NCBI GenBank assembly: GCA_030041295.1
Contig: JASHOD010000155.1
Coordinates: 1 to 58,656, forward strand
Source of the DNA: Nitrososphaerales archaeon
GTDB taxonomy: Archaea; Thermoproteota; Nitrososphaeria; Nitrososphaerales; CADDZS01
Direction: 5' to 3'
Length of the DNA: 58,656 nt
Notes under the pieces: model-generated
What the model was told of the DNA's origin: nothing
Seen by the model: the letters and a program-made list of their open reading frames with translations, nothing else
The model's database searches: none
Translations under genes and position numbers: made by a program
In this document: positions 27,242 to 35,769 of the stretch, piece after piece
Layout of the letters: each line of letters starts with the position of its first letter
Position numbering within the stretch: the first letter of the stretch is position 1

Positions 27242-27720
27242 GGGTTTTCGTTATCTGCTTCGCTATTCATAGTTTTGTACTCCGGCGAGACAGATTCGTC
27301 TTCGATCGAGGCCATGTCCGGGTATTTGCTAGGTGGCCGTTTCTGGACGTATTGATAGTTCCTACTACTCCCTTCTCGTGTCAATATGCTTTCCATCACA
27401 AGATCACGCAGAGCGTGCGAGACCGCAGTTCTATCATAGTGATATCCACGCCTTGCGATTTCTTCATGGACTAGCGCAAGAGATCTGCCTTGAGAAAACC
27501 AACTGTCTTGCCACAATTCAACGATCAAACCCCGGCAAGTTTTAGTTCCTTGATTGCTAATCGATTCATTTCTTGAGGAAAGAACGGCTGCTGATTCTGT
27601 AGCATTGAGTGAGGAGAGGACTGTATCAATGGCCTGTTTCAATTGGGACTCTGAGGCTGAAATCTCCACCTCCCAGCCCGCTTTGCGAAGCTTCACGGTA
27701 ATCTTTTCTCCTTCAGCCAT
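27238..27720 (-). CDS. Winged-helix protein with N-terminal beta-rich domain (B), divergent from nurA
   Basis: This 160-residue protein begins with ITVKLRKAGWEVEISASESQ and an amphipathic helix LKQAIDTVLSSL, matching the start of its convergent paralogue. The middle part is a winged helix: RGLIVELWQDSWFSQGRSLA, VHEEIARRGYHYDRTAVSHA and RDLVMESILTREGSS, followed by a charged tail. The ATG at 27718-27720 lies about 25 bp from a minus-strand TATA-like AATATAC, fitting a leaderless mRNA. A perfect inverted repeat overlaps this promoter, so self-regulation and control of nurA-herA are plausible, but that is an inference from position. Confidence 0.6.
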   Translation of the reverse strand: MAEGEKITVKLRKAGWEVEISASESQLKQAIDTVLSSLNATESAAVLSSRNESISNQGTKTCRGLIVELWQDSWFSQGRSLALVHEEIARRGYHYDRTAVSHALRDLVMESILTREGSSRNYQYVQKRPPSKYPDMASIEDESVSPEYKTMNSEADNENP

Positions 27721-27746
27721 TTTTCATTCAGTTGCGCAATTGTATA

Positions 27747-27763
27747 TTGTGCATGTTGCACAA
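27747..27763. promoter_or_regulatory. Operator-like palindrome between wHTH gene and nurA
   Basis: TTGTGCA-TGT-TGCACAA is a perfect 7-3-7 inverted repeat in the 70-bp divergent region. It overlaps the TATA-like box of the leftward wHTH gene and lies ~20 bp before the nurA TATA-like CTTAAATC. A related short palindrome TTGCGCAA occurs at 27732-27739, and ATGCGCAT at 27795-27802. The layout suits a dimeric winged-helix regulator. Confidence 0.55.
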
Positions 27764-27794
27764 CACTTAAATCAACATGCCTATACAATATCTA

Positions 27795-28829
27795 ATGCGC
27801 ATGATGAACAATCAATTAAATGTTATTCCAAGTAATAAGCTTGAAGATGAATTCTCAAAGGCTGCTCTCGTTTCACGCCTAGGCAGTTTGTCAGGAAAGC
27901 GGGTGGTATTCAGAACCGATTTTTCGAAAGAGTCATTGCCTCTTCAGCCATTGAGCACTGAAGCTTCAAGATATTCAAATTACCATCCCCAGAGTTTCTC
28001 GATCACCCCCTGCGATAGGGTGGTTGCATCTATTGATTCTTCCTGTGCCTTGATTGGAGAGACAGAGGAAGGAGCGATTTATGCTGGGAGGGTTGCAACG
28101 GTGATATCTTCGCGTGGATCAATTCAAAAGTACATGAGGGCTGGGCCGATCATATTCTATCTAGACCCCACCACGGTTCAAGCGAATCTGGGATCGTATT
28201 CGCAAAGACGAGTGCTCAATTTGGTCGTGCAGGACAGATCCGTTGCCGAGAGATTCATTCGGGTCCAGCTAGAGAGGAAAGCCCAGATTCGAGCCTCTGA
28301 AATGCTAAGAGACGCCATTATAATGGTAGATGGTGCCCTAAAATCATCTGTTTTAGAGCAGAACAATACGACCCTTAAAAATCTTCAAGATTCATGTTTA
28401 GAGAATTCTAATCAGCTAATAGGAATGTCAAAAGCATCCTCTCTAAGAATGATTTCAAACGGAGCAGCAATCTTACAAGTCTACCCAAAGAGCCAGGTTT
28501 TCCTTGACATAACCGAATCCGTGAGAGCGCTTTTACCTGCATTCGGATCTAACAAGATTACGGTTGCCAAATTTTCGCTTAATTGTCCAATATTTCGGGT
28601 TGATTTTTCGAGGACGAATACAGAAGACGAAGCTCAACTATTTTCTGATTTGAAGCATAACGACATCTTCTTTCGCGGATACCCTGAGACGTTGAGACTT
28701 GCGCATCACCTTTCCGTATTTGATGCTGCAACAGTCTCGTCCGTGAGGGGCTACTTGGCAAGGCAATATGGATTAATTCCGATTCCCTCAGACGACCTTC
28801 GGGCAGCGGTTTTGGGAAAATTTGTCTGA
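27795..28829 (+). CDS. nurA: NurA-family 5'-3' nuclease
   Basis: NurA works with the HerA translocase to resect DNA ends for recombination. The N-terminal nuclease motif appears as DRVVASIDSSCALIGETEEG (first catalytic Asp), and a later motif as RDAIIMVDGALKS (second Asp), with the intervening helix RSVAERFIRVQLERKAQIRA. The C-terminal region (FRGYPETLRLAHHLSVFDAA) is the usual HerA-contact and end section. The open frame extends to ATG 27777, but the TATA-like box at 27765-27772 puts the transcript start near 27795, so that ATG is preferred. herA follows 52 bp later, supporting the assignment. Confidence 0.8.
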   Translation: MRMMNNQLNVIPSNKLEDEFSKAALVSRLGSLSGKRVVFRTDFSKESLPLQPLSTEASRYSNYHPQSFSITPCDRVVASIDSSCALIGETEEGAIYAGRVATVISSRGSIQKYMRAGPIIFYLDPTTVQANLGSYSQRRVLNLVVQDRSVAERFIRVQLERKAQIRASEMLRDAIIMVDGALKSSVLEQNNTTLKNLQDSCLENSNQLIGMSKASSLRMISNGAAILQVYPKSQVFLDITESVRALLPAFGSNKITVAKFSLNCPIFRVDFSRTNTEDEAQLFSDLKHNDIFFRGYPETLRLAHHLSVFDAATVSSVRGYLARQYGLIPIPSDDLRAAVLGKFV

Positions 28830-28881
28830 ATAATACAATGTAAACCTAACGGATTTAAGAAAGGAGGCAGTAAGAAAGGAA

Positions 28882-30396
28882 GTGCGCATCCTTGAGAAAA
28901 CGGGAGATGTGATTAGCATTGTCGCATTGCCTGACGAAAGTGTCTTTCAGGGCGACTACCTCGAGATAGTCGACGAGGTGAAGGATGGTTCGGTTGTCCT
29001 ACAGGTTTATGATGAATCGTACATTCCAAGTCAATCCCTGACGGAAGATATAATTCGGGATCAGGTGATACAGTCTACCGCCAACGGACAAGAAATAGAC
29101 CCCCTCGAAATAAGCTCTGTCTCTCAATTGATCAAGGACATGCGGCTGCTGCGCTGCAAGGTTCGTGGCAGCATCCAGAATGGAGTAATGATTCCCAATG
29201 TATCGTGGCTCCCTTCGAGGACTCGGTCGAAGATAAGGAAGATTTCTCAATCGCGCCTGTTGGATCTCGCTGGGCAAACTGGTACTGCTGAAATCAAATT
29301 GGGTACTACAAGGGACGGAGAATCTTTTACAATCTTCGGAGAAGCAATCGACGGGAATTTGTCCATAATCACCGGTAAGAAGGAATCTGGGAAATCACAT
29401 CTATCAAAAATACTCGTGAGCTCCCTTGTGTCAAGCGGGGCCGTTGTGGTAGTGTTTGATCTAAACAATGAATACGAGGGACTCGCATATTCCCGCGAAG
29501 GTTTAAGAAATGAGTTAGCGACAAGAATCATTTCCCTTGAACCGGGCAAGAATCTCAAATTCACGCTTGATTATCTAGGAGAGTACAGTCTCGTCTCTTT
29601 GATGCAGCATGTGCTTGACGCCCCAGGCGCCTCGATGCGCGAATTCATAAGGATCATCGGCTCACTGAGATCTTCAGATACTCTTACTCTCGAATATCTT
29701 TCTGATACCATTCAAAATTGGAGATGCAACGAGCTTGTAAAGGACGCTCTTTATTCAAGGTTTCAAACGATGAGAAGCGCGGGCATATTTTCTTCTGAAG
29801 GAGAAAATTCAGTAAGGATCGATGCCGTAATCAAATCCCTACTTCCGGAGGGTGGCGCGATCATAGTTTCATTGAAAAAGTGCTCTTCTCTAACCAAAAG
29901 AATGGTTGTAGAGATTGTACTTAGCAAGCTTGTACAATTGCTGGAGCGGGAGACGATACCACCAATATTCCTTTTCGCCGAAGAAGCTCACCTCTACCTA
30001 CGCGAAACCTATTGGGATGATATCGTAACAAGGATGCGACACTTTGGGATTTTTACGACCCTTGTTACGAATCAGCCCGATGCAATCAAGGACGGAATTT
30101 ACAGGCAGGCAGACAATATATTTCTGTTCAACTTCACGAACGAGACAGATCTCGACATGATCGCGCGAGCTTCCACCGCAGATTCAGAAACTATCCGATC
30201 CATTGTTAGAACTCTGCCTAAAAGACACTGCCTAGTGCTCGGGAAAGTTGTATCAGACCTTCCAATGTTGATTAAGGTTAGTGAAACGCGCTTTCTCACT
30301 CTTGGTCAAACAAAAAGATTCTTTGGAAGGAATTCTACTTCAAACGATGTAGCAAAGAAAATAGAGGTGAGCGCAAAGCAAAGTTTTCCCCAATAG
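28882..30396 (+). CDS. herA: HerA-like hexameric DNA translocase
   Basis: This 504-residue ATPase has an N-terminal HAS-barrel (VISIVALPDESVFQGDYLEI) followed by a RecA-like core. Walker A is ITGKKESGKSHLSKIL, the second conserved acidic motif VFDLNNEYEG, and Walker B PIFLFAEEAHLYL. Sensor and Arg-finger regions MRHFGIFTTLVTNQPDAI and NIFLFNFTNETDLDM are present. HerA pumps DNA to or from NurA during double-strand-break end processing with Mre11-Rad50. The two genes are adjacent and in the same direction. The start is GTG 28882, preceded by an AAGGAGG tract at 28861-28867. A hairpin with a T-run lies directly after the stop. Confidence 0.88.
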   Translation: MRILEKTGDVISIVALPDESVFQGDYLEIVDEVKDGSVVLQVYDESYIPSQSLTEDIIRDQVIQSTANGQEIDPLEISSVSQLIKDMRLLRCKVRGSIQNGVMIPNVSWLPSRTRSKIRKISQSRLLDLAGQTGTAEIKLGTTRDGESFTIFGEAIDGNLSIITGKKESGKSHLSKILVSSLVSSGAVVVVFDLNNEYEGLAYSREGLRNELATRIISLEPGKNLKFTLDYLGEYSLVSLMQHVLDAPGASMREFIRIIGSLRSSDTLTLEYLSDTIQNWRCNELVKDALYSRFQTMRSAGIFSSEGENSVRIDAVIKSLLPEGGAIIVSLKKCSSLTKRMVVEIVLSKLVQLLERETIPPIFLFAEEAHLYLRETYWDDIVTRMRHFGIFTTLVTNQPDAIKDGIYRQADNIFLFNFTNETDLDMIARASTADSETIRSIVRTLPKRHCLVLGKVVSDLPMLIKVSETRFLTLGQTKRFFGRNSTSNDVAKKIEVSAKQSFPQ

Positions 30397-30397
30397 C

Positions 30398-30418
30398 AAA
30401 AAGGATCGCTTCCTTTTT
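30398..30418 (+). terminator. Terminator-like hairpin after herA
   Basis: AAAAAGGA-TCGCT-TCCTTTTT is a perfect 8-bp stem with a 5-base loop starting 2 bases after the herA stop. The 3' arm ends in five T residues, matching an intrinsic terminator and an archaeal T-tract signal. Confidence 0.65.
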
Positions 30419-30540
30419 CCATCTCTTTGTTTTGTATGATCAACTCCAATTCTCTCGCAATTGTTTTAAACAGCCCTCATAACAATTTGAAACAACCCGA
30501 TCTTTCATAGTTGCTGAACAGAAGAGAGTGAAATTAGAAT

Positions 30541-30849
30541 ATGCTAGAGCAGACAGCTAAACCGATGAAGGAATATACACGTGCTTTCATCTTTTGCCAG
30601 GTTGAACCTATGCGTGAGAAAGACGTGATGGAAGAGCTTCTTAAGATGGAGGAAGTAGTTGAAGCTCATATGATAACAGGGGAGTACGATATAATGGCCG
30701 TGGTTCAAGTAAAAAGAATATTTTTGCAAGCTGACTACGATAACGTCTTCAATTCCGCGATTGCGAAGGTCGAAGGCGCCAAGTATGTACTAGACACGAA
30801 CACGGTTGTCGGCATGGCATCGAAAACCAAGTTTCCAGAAAGCCTCTAG
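30541..30849 (+). CDS. Stand-alone Lrp/AsnC effector (RAM) domain protein
   Basis: The 102-residue product is a RAM domain without a DNA-binding helix-turn-helix. YTRAFIFCQVEPMREKDVME and LLKMEEVVEAHMITGEYDIM are the beta-alpha-beta core, with the Gly-Glu-Tyr-Asp turn that binds amino acids in Lrp proteins. It ends KVEGAKYVLDTNTVVGMAS. Such stand-alone domains form rings or hetero-oligomers with full Lrp regulators and may sense amino acids. No adjacent partner is seen; the full-length Lrp gene is at 35766-36209. The region upstream has a TTTTAAA-type TATA element near 30462-30468, rather far from the ATG. Confidence 0.85.
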   Translation: MLEQTAKPMKEYTRAFIFCQVEPMREKDVMEELLKMEEVVEAHMITGEYDIMAVVQVKRIFLQADYDNVFNSAIAKVEGAKYVLDTNTVVGMASKTKFPESL

Positions 30850-31002
30850 CCGATCCCATGTCCATGCGCCCATTTGGGTTGCTTACCACGTCTAAACGCT
30901 AACATGAATCTTGCATTTTGGGCAAAAAGCTTTTTCGCTTGGGGCCCATTACATGCCACGAGCTTTTAGAAAACCGGGTAGCTTAGCCGAGGTAGTTGAA
31001 AA

Positions 31003-31515
31003 ATGAAGAGTTCCCTTAGATTTCAGAAAGGGTTCACGAAAAGATCCCGATCACAATACCTTCCAATGACAAATGCTGAAGCTTGGTCTTTTCTAAAGAA
31101 CCACTACACGTTGGTATTGTCCACCGTAGATCAGCTCGGGTTGCCTCATGTAACACCGGTTTGGTACGTAGTCCATTCCGGTCGCATTTATTTCAGGGCG
31201 CAGCCGTACAAGAAGAAAATCCGAAATTTAATGAAAAAACCCCAGGTCTCAGCAGTGGTTGAGGATGGCGAGCGGTACACAGAACTACGGGGAGTGATGA
31301 TCCAAGGGATTGCGAAGATCATCGACTATGATAAGGCGATGAGGAAGCTCGTCTTTTCGATGCTCGCTGAAAAGTATGAGAATTTGAGAGACACGGAAAC
31401 GATGCCTAAAATTTGGCGCGAAAGATACGGAAAGGAGCATCGAGTAGTGATAGAAGTTACTCCTACTAATTTGGTCTCGTGGGATAATAGAAAGTGGGTT
31501 GCTTCCAAATTCTGA
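31003..31515 (+). CDS. PPOX-family (FMN/F420-binding split barrel) protein
   Basis: Second split-barrel protein of the window, 170 residues. After a basic lead (MKSSLRFQKGFTKRSRS) the domain reads LVLSTVDQLGLPHVTPVWYV, then SGRIYFRAQPYKKKIRNLMK, VSAVVEDGERY and RGVMIQGIAKIIDY. The blocks align with those of the paralogue at 584-1036. These proteins bind FMN, F420 or heme; the reaction is unknown. ATG 31003 gives an unusual basic N-terminus and the internal ATG at 31066 (MTNAEAWSFL) would give the usual family length, so either could be right. The C-terminus ends SWDNRKWVASKF. Confidence 0.82.
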   Translation: MKSSLRFQKGFTKRSRSQYLPMTNAEAWSFLKNHYTLVLSTVDQLGLPHVTPVWYVVHSGRIYFRAQPYKKKIRNLMKKPQVSAVVEDGERYTELRGVMIQGIAKIIDYDKAMRKLVFSMLAEKYENLRDTETMPKIWRERYGKEHRVVIEVTPTNLVSWDNRKWVASKF

Positions 31516-31680
31516 TTTCCTATTGAAAATGTAGTTTTCCCATCTTTATCGCGGATATCTACCTTCTCAAGTAATAATTTAGTTACAGGCGCAGGGGTCG
31601 TCCCTTTCTATAACCTACCCACTAACTTTATCGGCACGCGTGTCACGAACAGTTAATGGTTGGGAAGTAAGGAAATCATA

Positions 31681-32844
31681 ATGAATTTGAGCGAGCTACA
31701 GGGACAATCAGTAATCGAATTCTCTTCTCCAATCGAGTTGCTAGATTCGGATACTCCTATTCGAAAGGTGATAGGTTTCATGAGAGACCGAGGGCTTTCC
31801 GAAGCATTTGTGGGAGAAAAGGAAAGGACGGCCATAGTAACTTTGCGCGATATATTGAAGGTTCAGAACTTTACATCAACAAAACTTTCGACAATCATGT
31901 CGTATATTCCTCGATTGAACGCTAGCAATAATGTTGCAGATGCCGCTTCTTTAATGTTTGAACATAGGATAAGATCATTGCCAATTTATCAAAACGGAAA
32001 ACCGATTGGCAGGATCGAATCACTTCCCATGATCGAGAAGCTCGTCGAGGCTCGCCCGGAAATCAGAGTCGACCGTATCATGACACCTAACCCAATTACC
32101 GTAGACGAGGAAGATGACATTGGAAAGGCAAGAAGGGTCATGATTCGAAGAAAGATAGATCAGCTACCCGTCACAAGGGATGGGAAGCTCGTCGCCTGTG
32201 TCAGCTCTGACTCTATAGTCTACTTCACACCTCCAAGTACCGATCACGACAAGAAAGGCGATACTCATCTAGGAAGGTATGAGATACCCGTAAAGAAATT
32301 TGAACATACAGATCTAGTTCAAAACAATGCGAGAGACACGATAAGGCAAGTGTTTGTCGACATGAAGAAATTGCGAAAAACCTATTCCGTCATTACAATG
32401 TTTGACCATGAAATACAAGGAATTGTGACTCATAGAGATTACATGAAAGTGTTCGCAGAAGCGAGACCCACGAACGATGGAGTCCCGATGTACATGGTGG
32501 GACTTCCCGACGAAGCTTTCGAAGCCGAAGCCGCTCGGGAGAAATTCACCCGAATAGTGAACTTAGTGCGTAGAGGTTATCCAGACACTCTGGAAGCGAG
32601 AGCGATCATCAAGGCAGGAGAAACAAAAGCCGCCAGAAAGAGGTACCGCGTGCAGATCTTTATCATGACTCCGAGGACTAGATACAACTATTCGGCGAAT
32701 GGTTTCGAGCTCCCTGATGTCTTTGACGAGATTGAAAAATGGGCAAGGAAACTCGTGAGCAGTTACGATAAAAAATCAAGGCGTGTCAGGGCTGACCCGG
32801 GAGCTATTTCATCTGTACGTCGTCCAGATCGATGGACAAATTGA
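31681..32844 (+). CDS. Four-CBS-domain protein with hibernation-factor-like C-terminal tail
   Basis: Four CBS motifs run in tandem: IRKVIGFMRDRGLSEAFVGE, NVADAASLMFEHRIRSLPIY, then the classic MTPNPITVDEEDDIGKARRV, and finally NARDTIRQVFVDMKKLRK ending GIVTHRDYM. CBS pairs bind adenine nucleotides. The remaining ~100 residues (EKFTRIVNLVRRGYPDTL, YRVQIFIMTPRTRYNYSANG, LPDVFDEIEKWARKLVSSYD) resemble the ribosome-associated HPF/RaiA-type fold with its basic end KKSRRVR. That suggests a nucleotide-sensing ribosome or RNA-binding factor. CBS proteins acting as archaeal ribosome hibernation factors have been reported, but equivalence is an inference. ATG 31681 was preferred to TTG 31660. Confidence 0.7.
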   Translation: MNLSELQGQSVIEFSSPIELLDSDTPIRKVIGFMRDRGLSEAFVGEKERTAIVTLRDILKVQNFTSTKLSTIMSYIPRLNASNNVADAASLMFEHRIRSLPIYQNGKPIGRIESLPMIEKLVEARPEIRVDRIMTPNPITVDEEDDIGKARRVMIRRKIDQLPVTRDGKLVACVSSDSIVYFTPPSTDHDKKGDTHLGRYEIPVKKFEHTDLVQNNARDTIRQVFVDMKKLRKTYSVITMFDHEIQGIVTHRDYMKVFAEARPTNDGVPMYMVGLPDEAFEAEAAREKFTRIVNLVRRGYPDTLEARAIIKAGETKAARKRYRVQIFIMTPRTRYNYSANGFELPDVFDEIEKWARKLVSSYDKKSRRVRADPGAISSVRRPDRWTN

Positions 32845-32941
32845 TTCGAAAAGTGTCATGAAATCTTTCTGGCCTGTTCTTCCTTGCAACATCGTTAAAA
32901 CACGTCCAGGAATTCCGTCTAACTCCTAGAGATGGCGCCGA

Positions 32942-33898
32942 ATGGTAATGCAAGATTTTTCGAGATCTAGCGAGAGAGATAGCGATACAGCCCTTCGAAA
33001 GTCGGAGAAGGAATGGGTGGAAATACTAAGAAGAGCAGCCCATGCCGGGATGTCCTCAATCGAGCATAACTATACTCCAACTTCTAGAACACGAGTAACG
33101 AAGAGAGGCGCGGGCGGAGATTTGACTTTGGAAATTGACGAACTGTCAGAAGCAGCAATTTACAATACGCTCTCAAATGATCTTGGGCGAGATTCCTTCA
33201 TCTTTGTCTCAGAAGAGATGGGCGAAGTCAGAGGCTCGCGTGATGCCGAGGTTCCTAAACCAATCATACTTTGCGATCCACTGGACGGATCTCACAATGC
33301 GCAGGTTGGACTGCCTTTGTTTTCTATCTCACTATCAGTTTTCGGGTTACGAAGAAAAATAAGAAGAGGCGATAGAAGGCGACTCGGCGATGTGGACGTG
33401 GGATTGGTCTTCAACATCCCGGCTAAGGAAGAGTTCTACGCTATCAAAGGAATGGGAGCTTTTCACAACAAAAAGAATATTCCCGGAAAATCAAGCAAGA
33501 GAGTAAGAGAGAAAAAAGATGAAAGATTTTCCACTGTCGGAATGGAATGCGGCGATGTCGATTATCTAAAGAAAGTCATGGACAATCTTTCTAGCGAAAG
33601 CGTGTACAAGCTCCGCGTTTTGGGATCTGCAGCGATAAGCTACTGCTTGCTCGCCGAAGGAACATTCGACGGTTTCATTTTCGTTCAGCCGAACGGTGCG
33701 AGGACGATCGACTCTCCTGCTGGGTATCTCATCGCGAGAGAGGCTCGGAGAATTTTTGCGGATCTTTCAGGGCAAGTCAAGGATATTGACAGCGTGGAAG
33801 TGGGGTTTGACTCGAGAATTAACTTGATCGGGGCTAGAGACCAAGAGACGCTCTTGAAACTACGTCGCATACTGGGGAAGATTGCATTTTCAACTTGA
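32942..33898 (+). CDS. Inositol-monophosphatase/FBPase-IMPase superfamily phosphatase
   Basis: The protein has the Li-sensitive phosphatase signature. Metal ligands appear in FIFVSEEMGEV (Glu-Glu), LCDPLDGSHNAQVG (the D-x-D-G-S/T motif) and TIDSPAGYLIAREA (last Asp, C-terminal WD-like region with Ile-Asp instead of Trp-Asp). RGAGGDLTLEIDELSEAAI gives the early Asp. Archaeal members hydrolyse inositol-1-phosphate, fructose-1,6-bisphosphate or NADP. The insert between residues ~140 and 210 (RRGDRRRLGDVDVG, SSKRVREKKDERFS) is basic and longer than usual. Start ATG 32942. The protein is soluble, with no signal peptide. Confidence 0.82.
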   Translation: MVMQDFSRSSERDSDTALRKSEKEWVEILRRAAHAGMSSIEHNYTPTSRTRVTKRGAGGDLTLEIDELSEAAIYNTLSNDLGRDSFIFVSEEMGEVRGSRDAEVPKPIILCDPLDGSHNAQVGLPLFSISLSVFGLRRKIRRGDRRRLGDVDVGLVFNIPAKEEFYAIKGMGAFHNKKNIPGKSSKRVREKKDERFSTVGMECGDVDYLKKVMDNLSSESVYKLRVLGSAAISYCLLAEGTFDGFIFVQPNGARTIDSPAGYLIAREARRIFADLSGQVKDIDSVEVGFDSRINLIGARDQETLLKLRRILGKIAFST

Positions 33899-34018
33899 AA
33901 AAGAGATGGTCGAAATCGCAAATCGTTCTAAGTAGATCCCTCGAAATTGAGCCTCGATTTTCTTAAAATGAACGAATAGCTAATCGAGATTGAAATCCGA
34001 ACATTTACCGTCCATTGA

Positions 34019-34726
34019 TTGAAAAAATCACTACTCAAGTTAACTGCTCTTTCCATGGAAGACATCGATTGGGCAAGAACAAGGGTATACTCTTCCGGAA
34101 ACTTTGGTCAATTATATATCAACCTCAAGGGGCGCGAACCAAATGGTATCGTGTCAAAGGAAGACGCAGAGCAGCTCATAGGCGAATTGATGATAGAATT
34201 GGGAAAACTCAACGATCCGAAAACCGGAAAGAAGATGTTTGATAACATCTACAAGAGCGCTGACATATTCAATGGATCTACCGATTCGCCAGACATTGTT
34301 TTCTTTGATGATGAAATGAAATACAGCGCACACAGGATGTTTGAGCTGGGAAGCAACAAATTGATCACTCCCCATCCAATCTATTCAGGCAACCACAAGA
34401 TGGATGGTATTCTATTTGCAGCTGGAAGGGGGATCAAAGCAATGGCTGAAGCTCCATCCGCGGAACCACAACTTGTGGATCTTGCTCCTACGATTTTGCA
34501 CTGTCTAGGCAATTACATCCCTAATGATACGGACGGAAGAGTACTGCAAGAAATCTTTGATAGTACATCAAAGTTTGCTAACCGTAGGATTGGGTTCTCA
34601 TTAGAAGTAGAATTGGAGACGCTCAAAGTAAAGCAAGGCGCCCGAAAACTCAATACGCTGCGTCTATTCTCAAGAAAAGATCAAGAAAGTGTAGAACAAC
34701 GCCTTCGAGATCTCGGTTATCTCTAG
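34019..34726 (+). pseudogene. 5'-truncated type I phosphodiesterase/nucleotide pyrophosphatase
   Basis: The frame encodes only the C-terminal part of an alkaline-phosphatase-superfamily phosphodiesterase. Recognisable pieces are WARTRVYSSGNFGQLYINLK, the metal-ligand segment PIYSGNHKMDGILFAAGRGI (last conserved His) and VDLAPTILHCLGNYIPNDTD. Complete enzymes have about 450-550 residues with an N-terminal Asp and nucleophilic Thr and a central Asp-His pair; all of these are missing here. The upstream 120 bp and the previous gene hold no remains. A deletion that removed the first half, leaving an inactive fragment, is the simplest reading. Expression as a binding protein cannot be excluded. Confidence 0.65.
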
Positions 34727-34800
34727 TTTGCGATAACGTGGACAGACCGACACTTGCAGAACATCTTGTCTTGTCATATAGATAGCTGGATTGCTCGAGG

Positions 34801-35769
34801 TCAAGACCTAATAGACTCAAGAATCATTTTCATGACTTCTATCTTGTATTCATTAACTTCGTTTGGAGCGAAATATGGGTAAGCGCAGGGAAGATCAATC
34901 CCAGCTTTCCTGAACCGTTGTAACATTTCACCCAATTCTTCTTTGCTCGGGTTAGAGAGACAGATTTCCTTTAGTCTCGAAGGGATCTCTATCCTCTGAT
35001 TTGTACTCAAACGTTCTCTCGAAGCCTCTATCAAAGAAGCTACTCCGTCCTCTTCGAACATTTTGTGGTATTGAGAAAAGCTGTCGTACTTCACAAATTC
35101 CTCGATCAAGAGTTTGTCAGCAGCCTGCTGATCCTTCGCGAAGAAAACCTTCACGTAGCACGCAAAAGACACATTTCTTGATGTTTCTTCTTCCTTGGCG
35201 TAGCTATCCAGACTTGAAATTAGCCTCTGAGCATATCGGGGGGAACAGAAGTTCAATAGCAGTCCGTCTGCGCGGCTGATTGACCTTCTCGCCATTCCGG
35301 CTCTTAGTGTTGCGATGAACACCTCAGGAAATTTTAACTCCTCTTTGATATCGGATGAGAAAGAGTCAGAAGATTCAAATCTTTTCTTGGTGTCTTCGAG
35401 CTGAGCAAACATTGCTTCAATAGTTTCTCCTGGACGAGGACCTGGCGATCCAACTCCTATGCCAAGCACAAACCGGTTCCGAGAAATCTTCTGAATTGTC
35501 TCGAGACGTCTGGCAAGAATTTTTGGATCGTGCTCTAATAGTCGCAATACTCCACTTCCAATTCGCACTCTTTTGGTCACAGCGAGAGAAGCTACAGATA
35601 GTTCGATGGACTCCGAGCCGATGGGAATATCAGGAAAAAACAAATGAGAGATTTCACTAGACCCATCTGCGAGTCTAGCAAAGTCGATGATCTCTTTAGG
35701 CGAATACAGTTCCGACCTGAGAGCCAGTCCAAACTTGTTATCCAATATATTCACACTTTTTGAAATCAA
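34801..35769 (-). CDS. LLM-class flavin/F420-dependent oxidoreductase
   Basis: The 322-residue TIM-barrel protein belongs to the luciferase-like monooxygenase superfamily. Seen elements are EIIDFARLADGSSEISHLFF near the start, VTKRVRIGSGVLRLLEHDPK, RNRFVLGIGVGSPGPRPGET and ISRADGLLLNFCSPRYAQRL. Archaeal relatives use F420 (for example methylene-tetrahydromethanopterin reductase) and act on small organic substrates; the substrate is unknown. The TTG start overlaps the stop of the upstream Lrp gene in the sequence TTGA, so the pair is translationally coupled. The Lrp protein therefore probably controls this enzyme. Confidence 0.82.
   Translation of the reverse strand: MISKSVNILDNKFGLALRSELYSPKEIIDFARLADGSSEISHLFFPDIPIGSESIELSVASLAVTKRVRIGSGVLRLLEHDPKILARRLETIQKISRNRFVLGIGVGSPGPRPGETIEAMFAQLEDTKKRFESSDSFSSDIKEELKFPEVFIATLRAGMARRSISRADGLLLNFCSPRYAQRLISSLDSYAKEEETSRNVSFACYVKVFFAKDQQAADKLLIEEFVKYDSFSQYHKMFEEDGVASLIEASRERLSTNQRIEIPSRLKEICLSNPSKEELGEMLQRFRKAGIDLPCAYPYFAPNEVNEYKIEVMKMILESIRS

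Noticed and set aside
30970..31060. tRNA-like text (GGTAGCTTAGCC...GGGTTC)
   Set aside because: No acceptor stem or anticodon arm can be formed, the T-arm does not close, and the segment overlaps the PPOX gene start.
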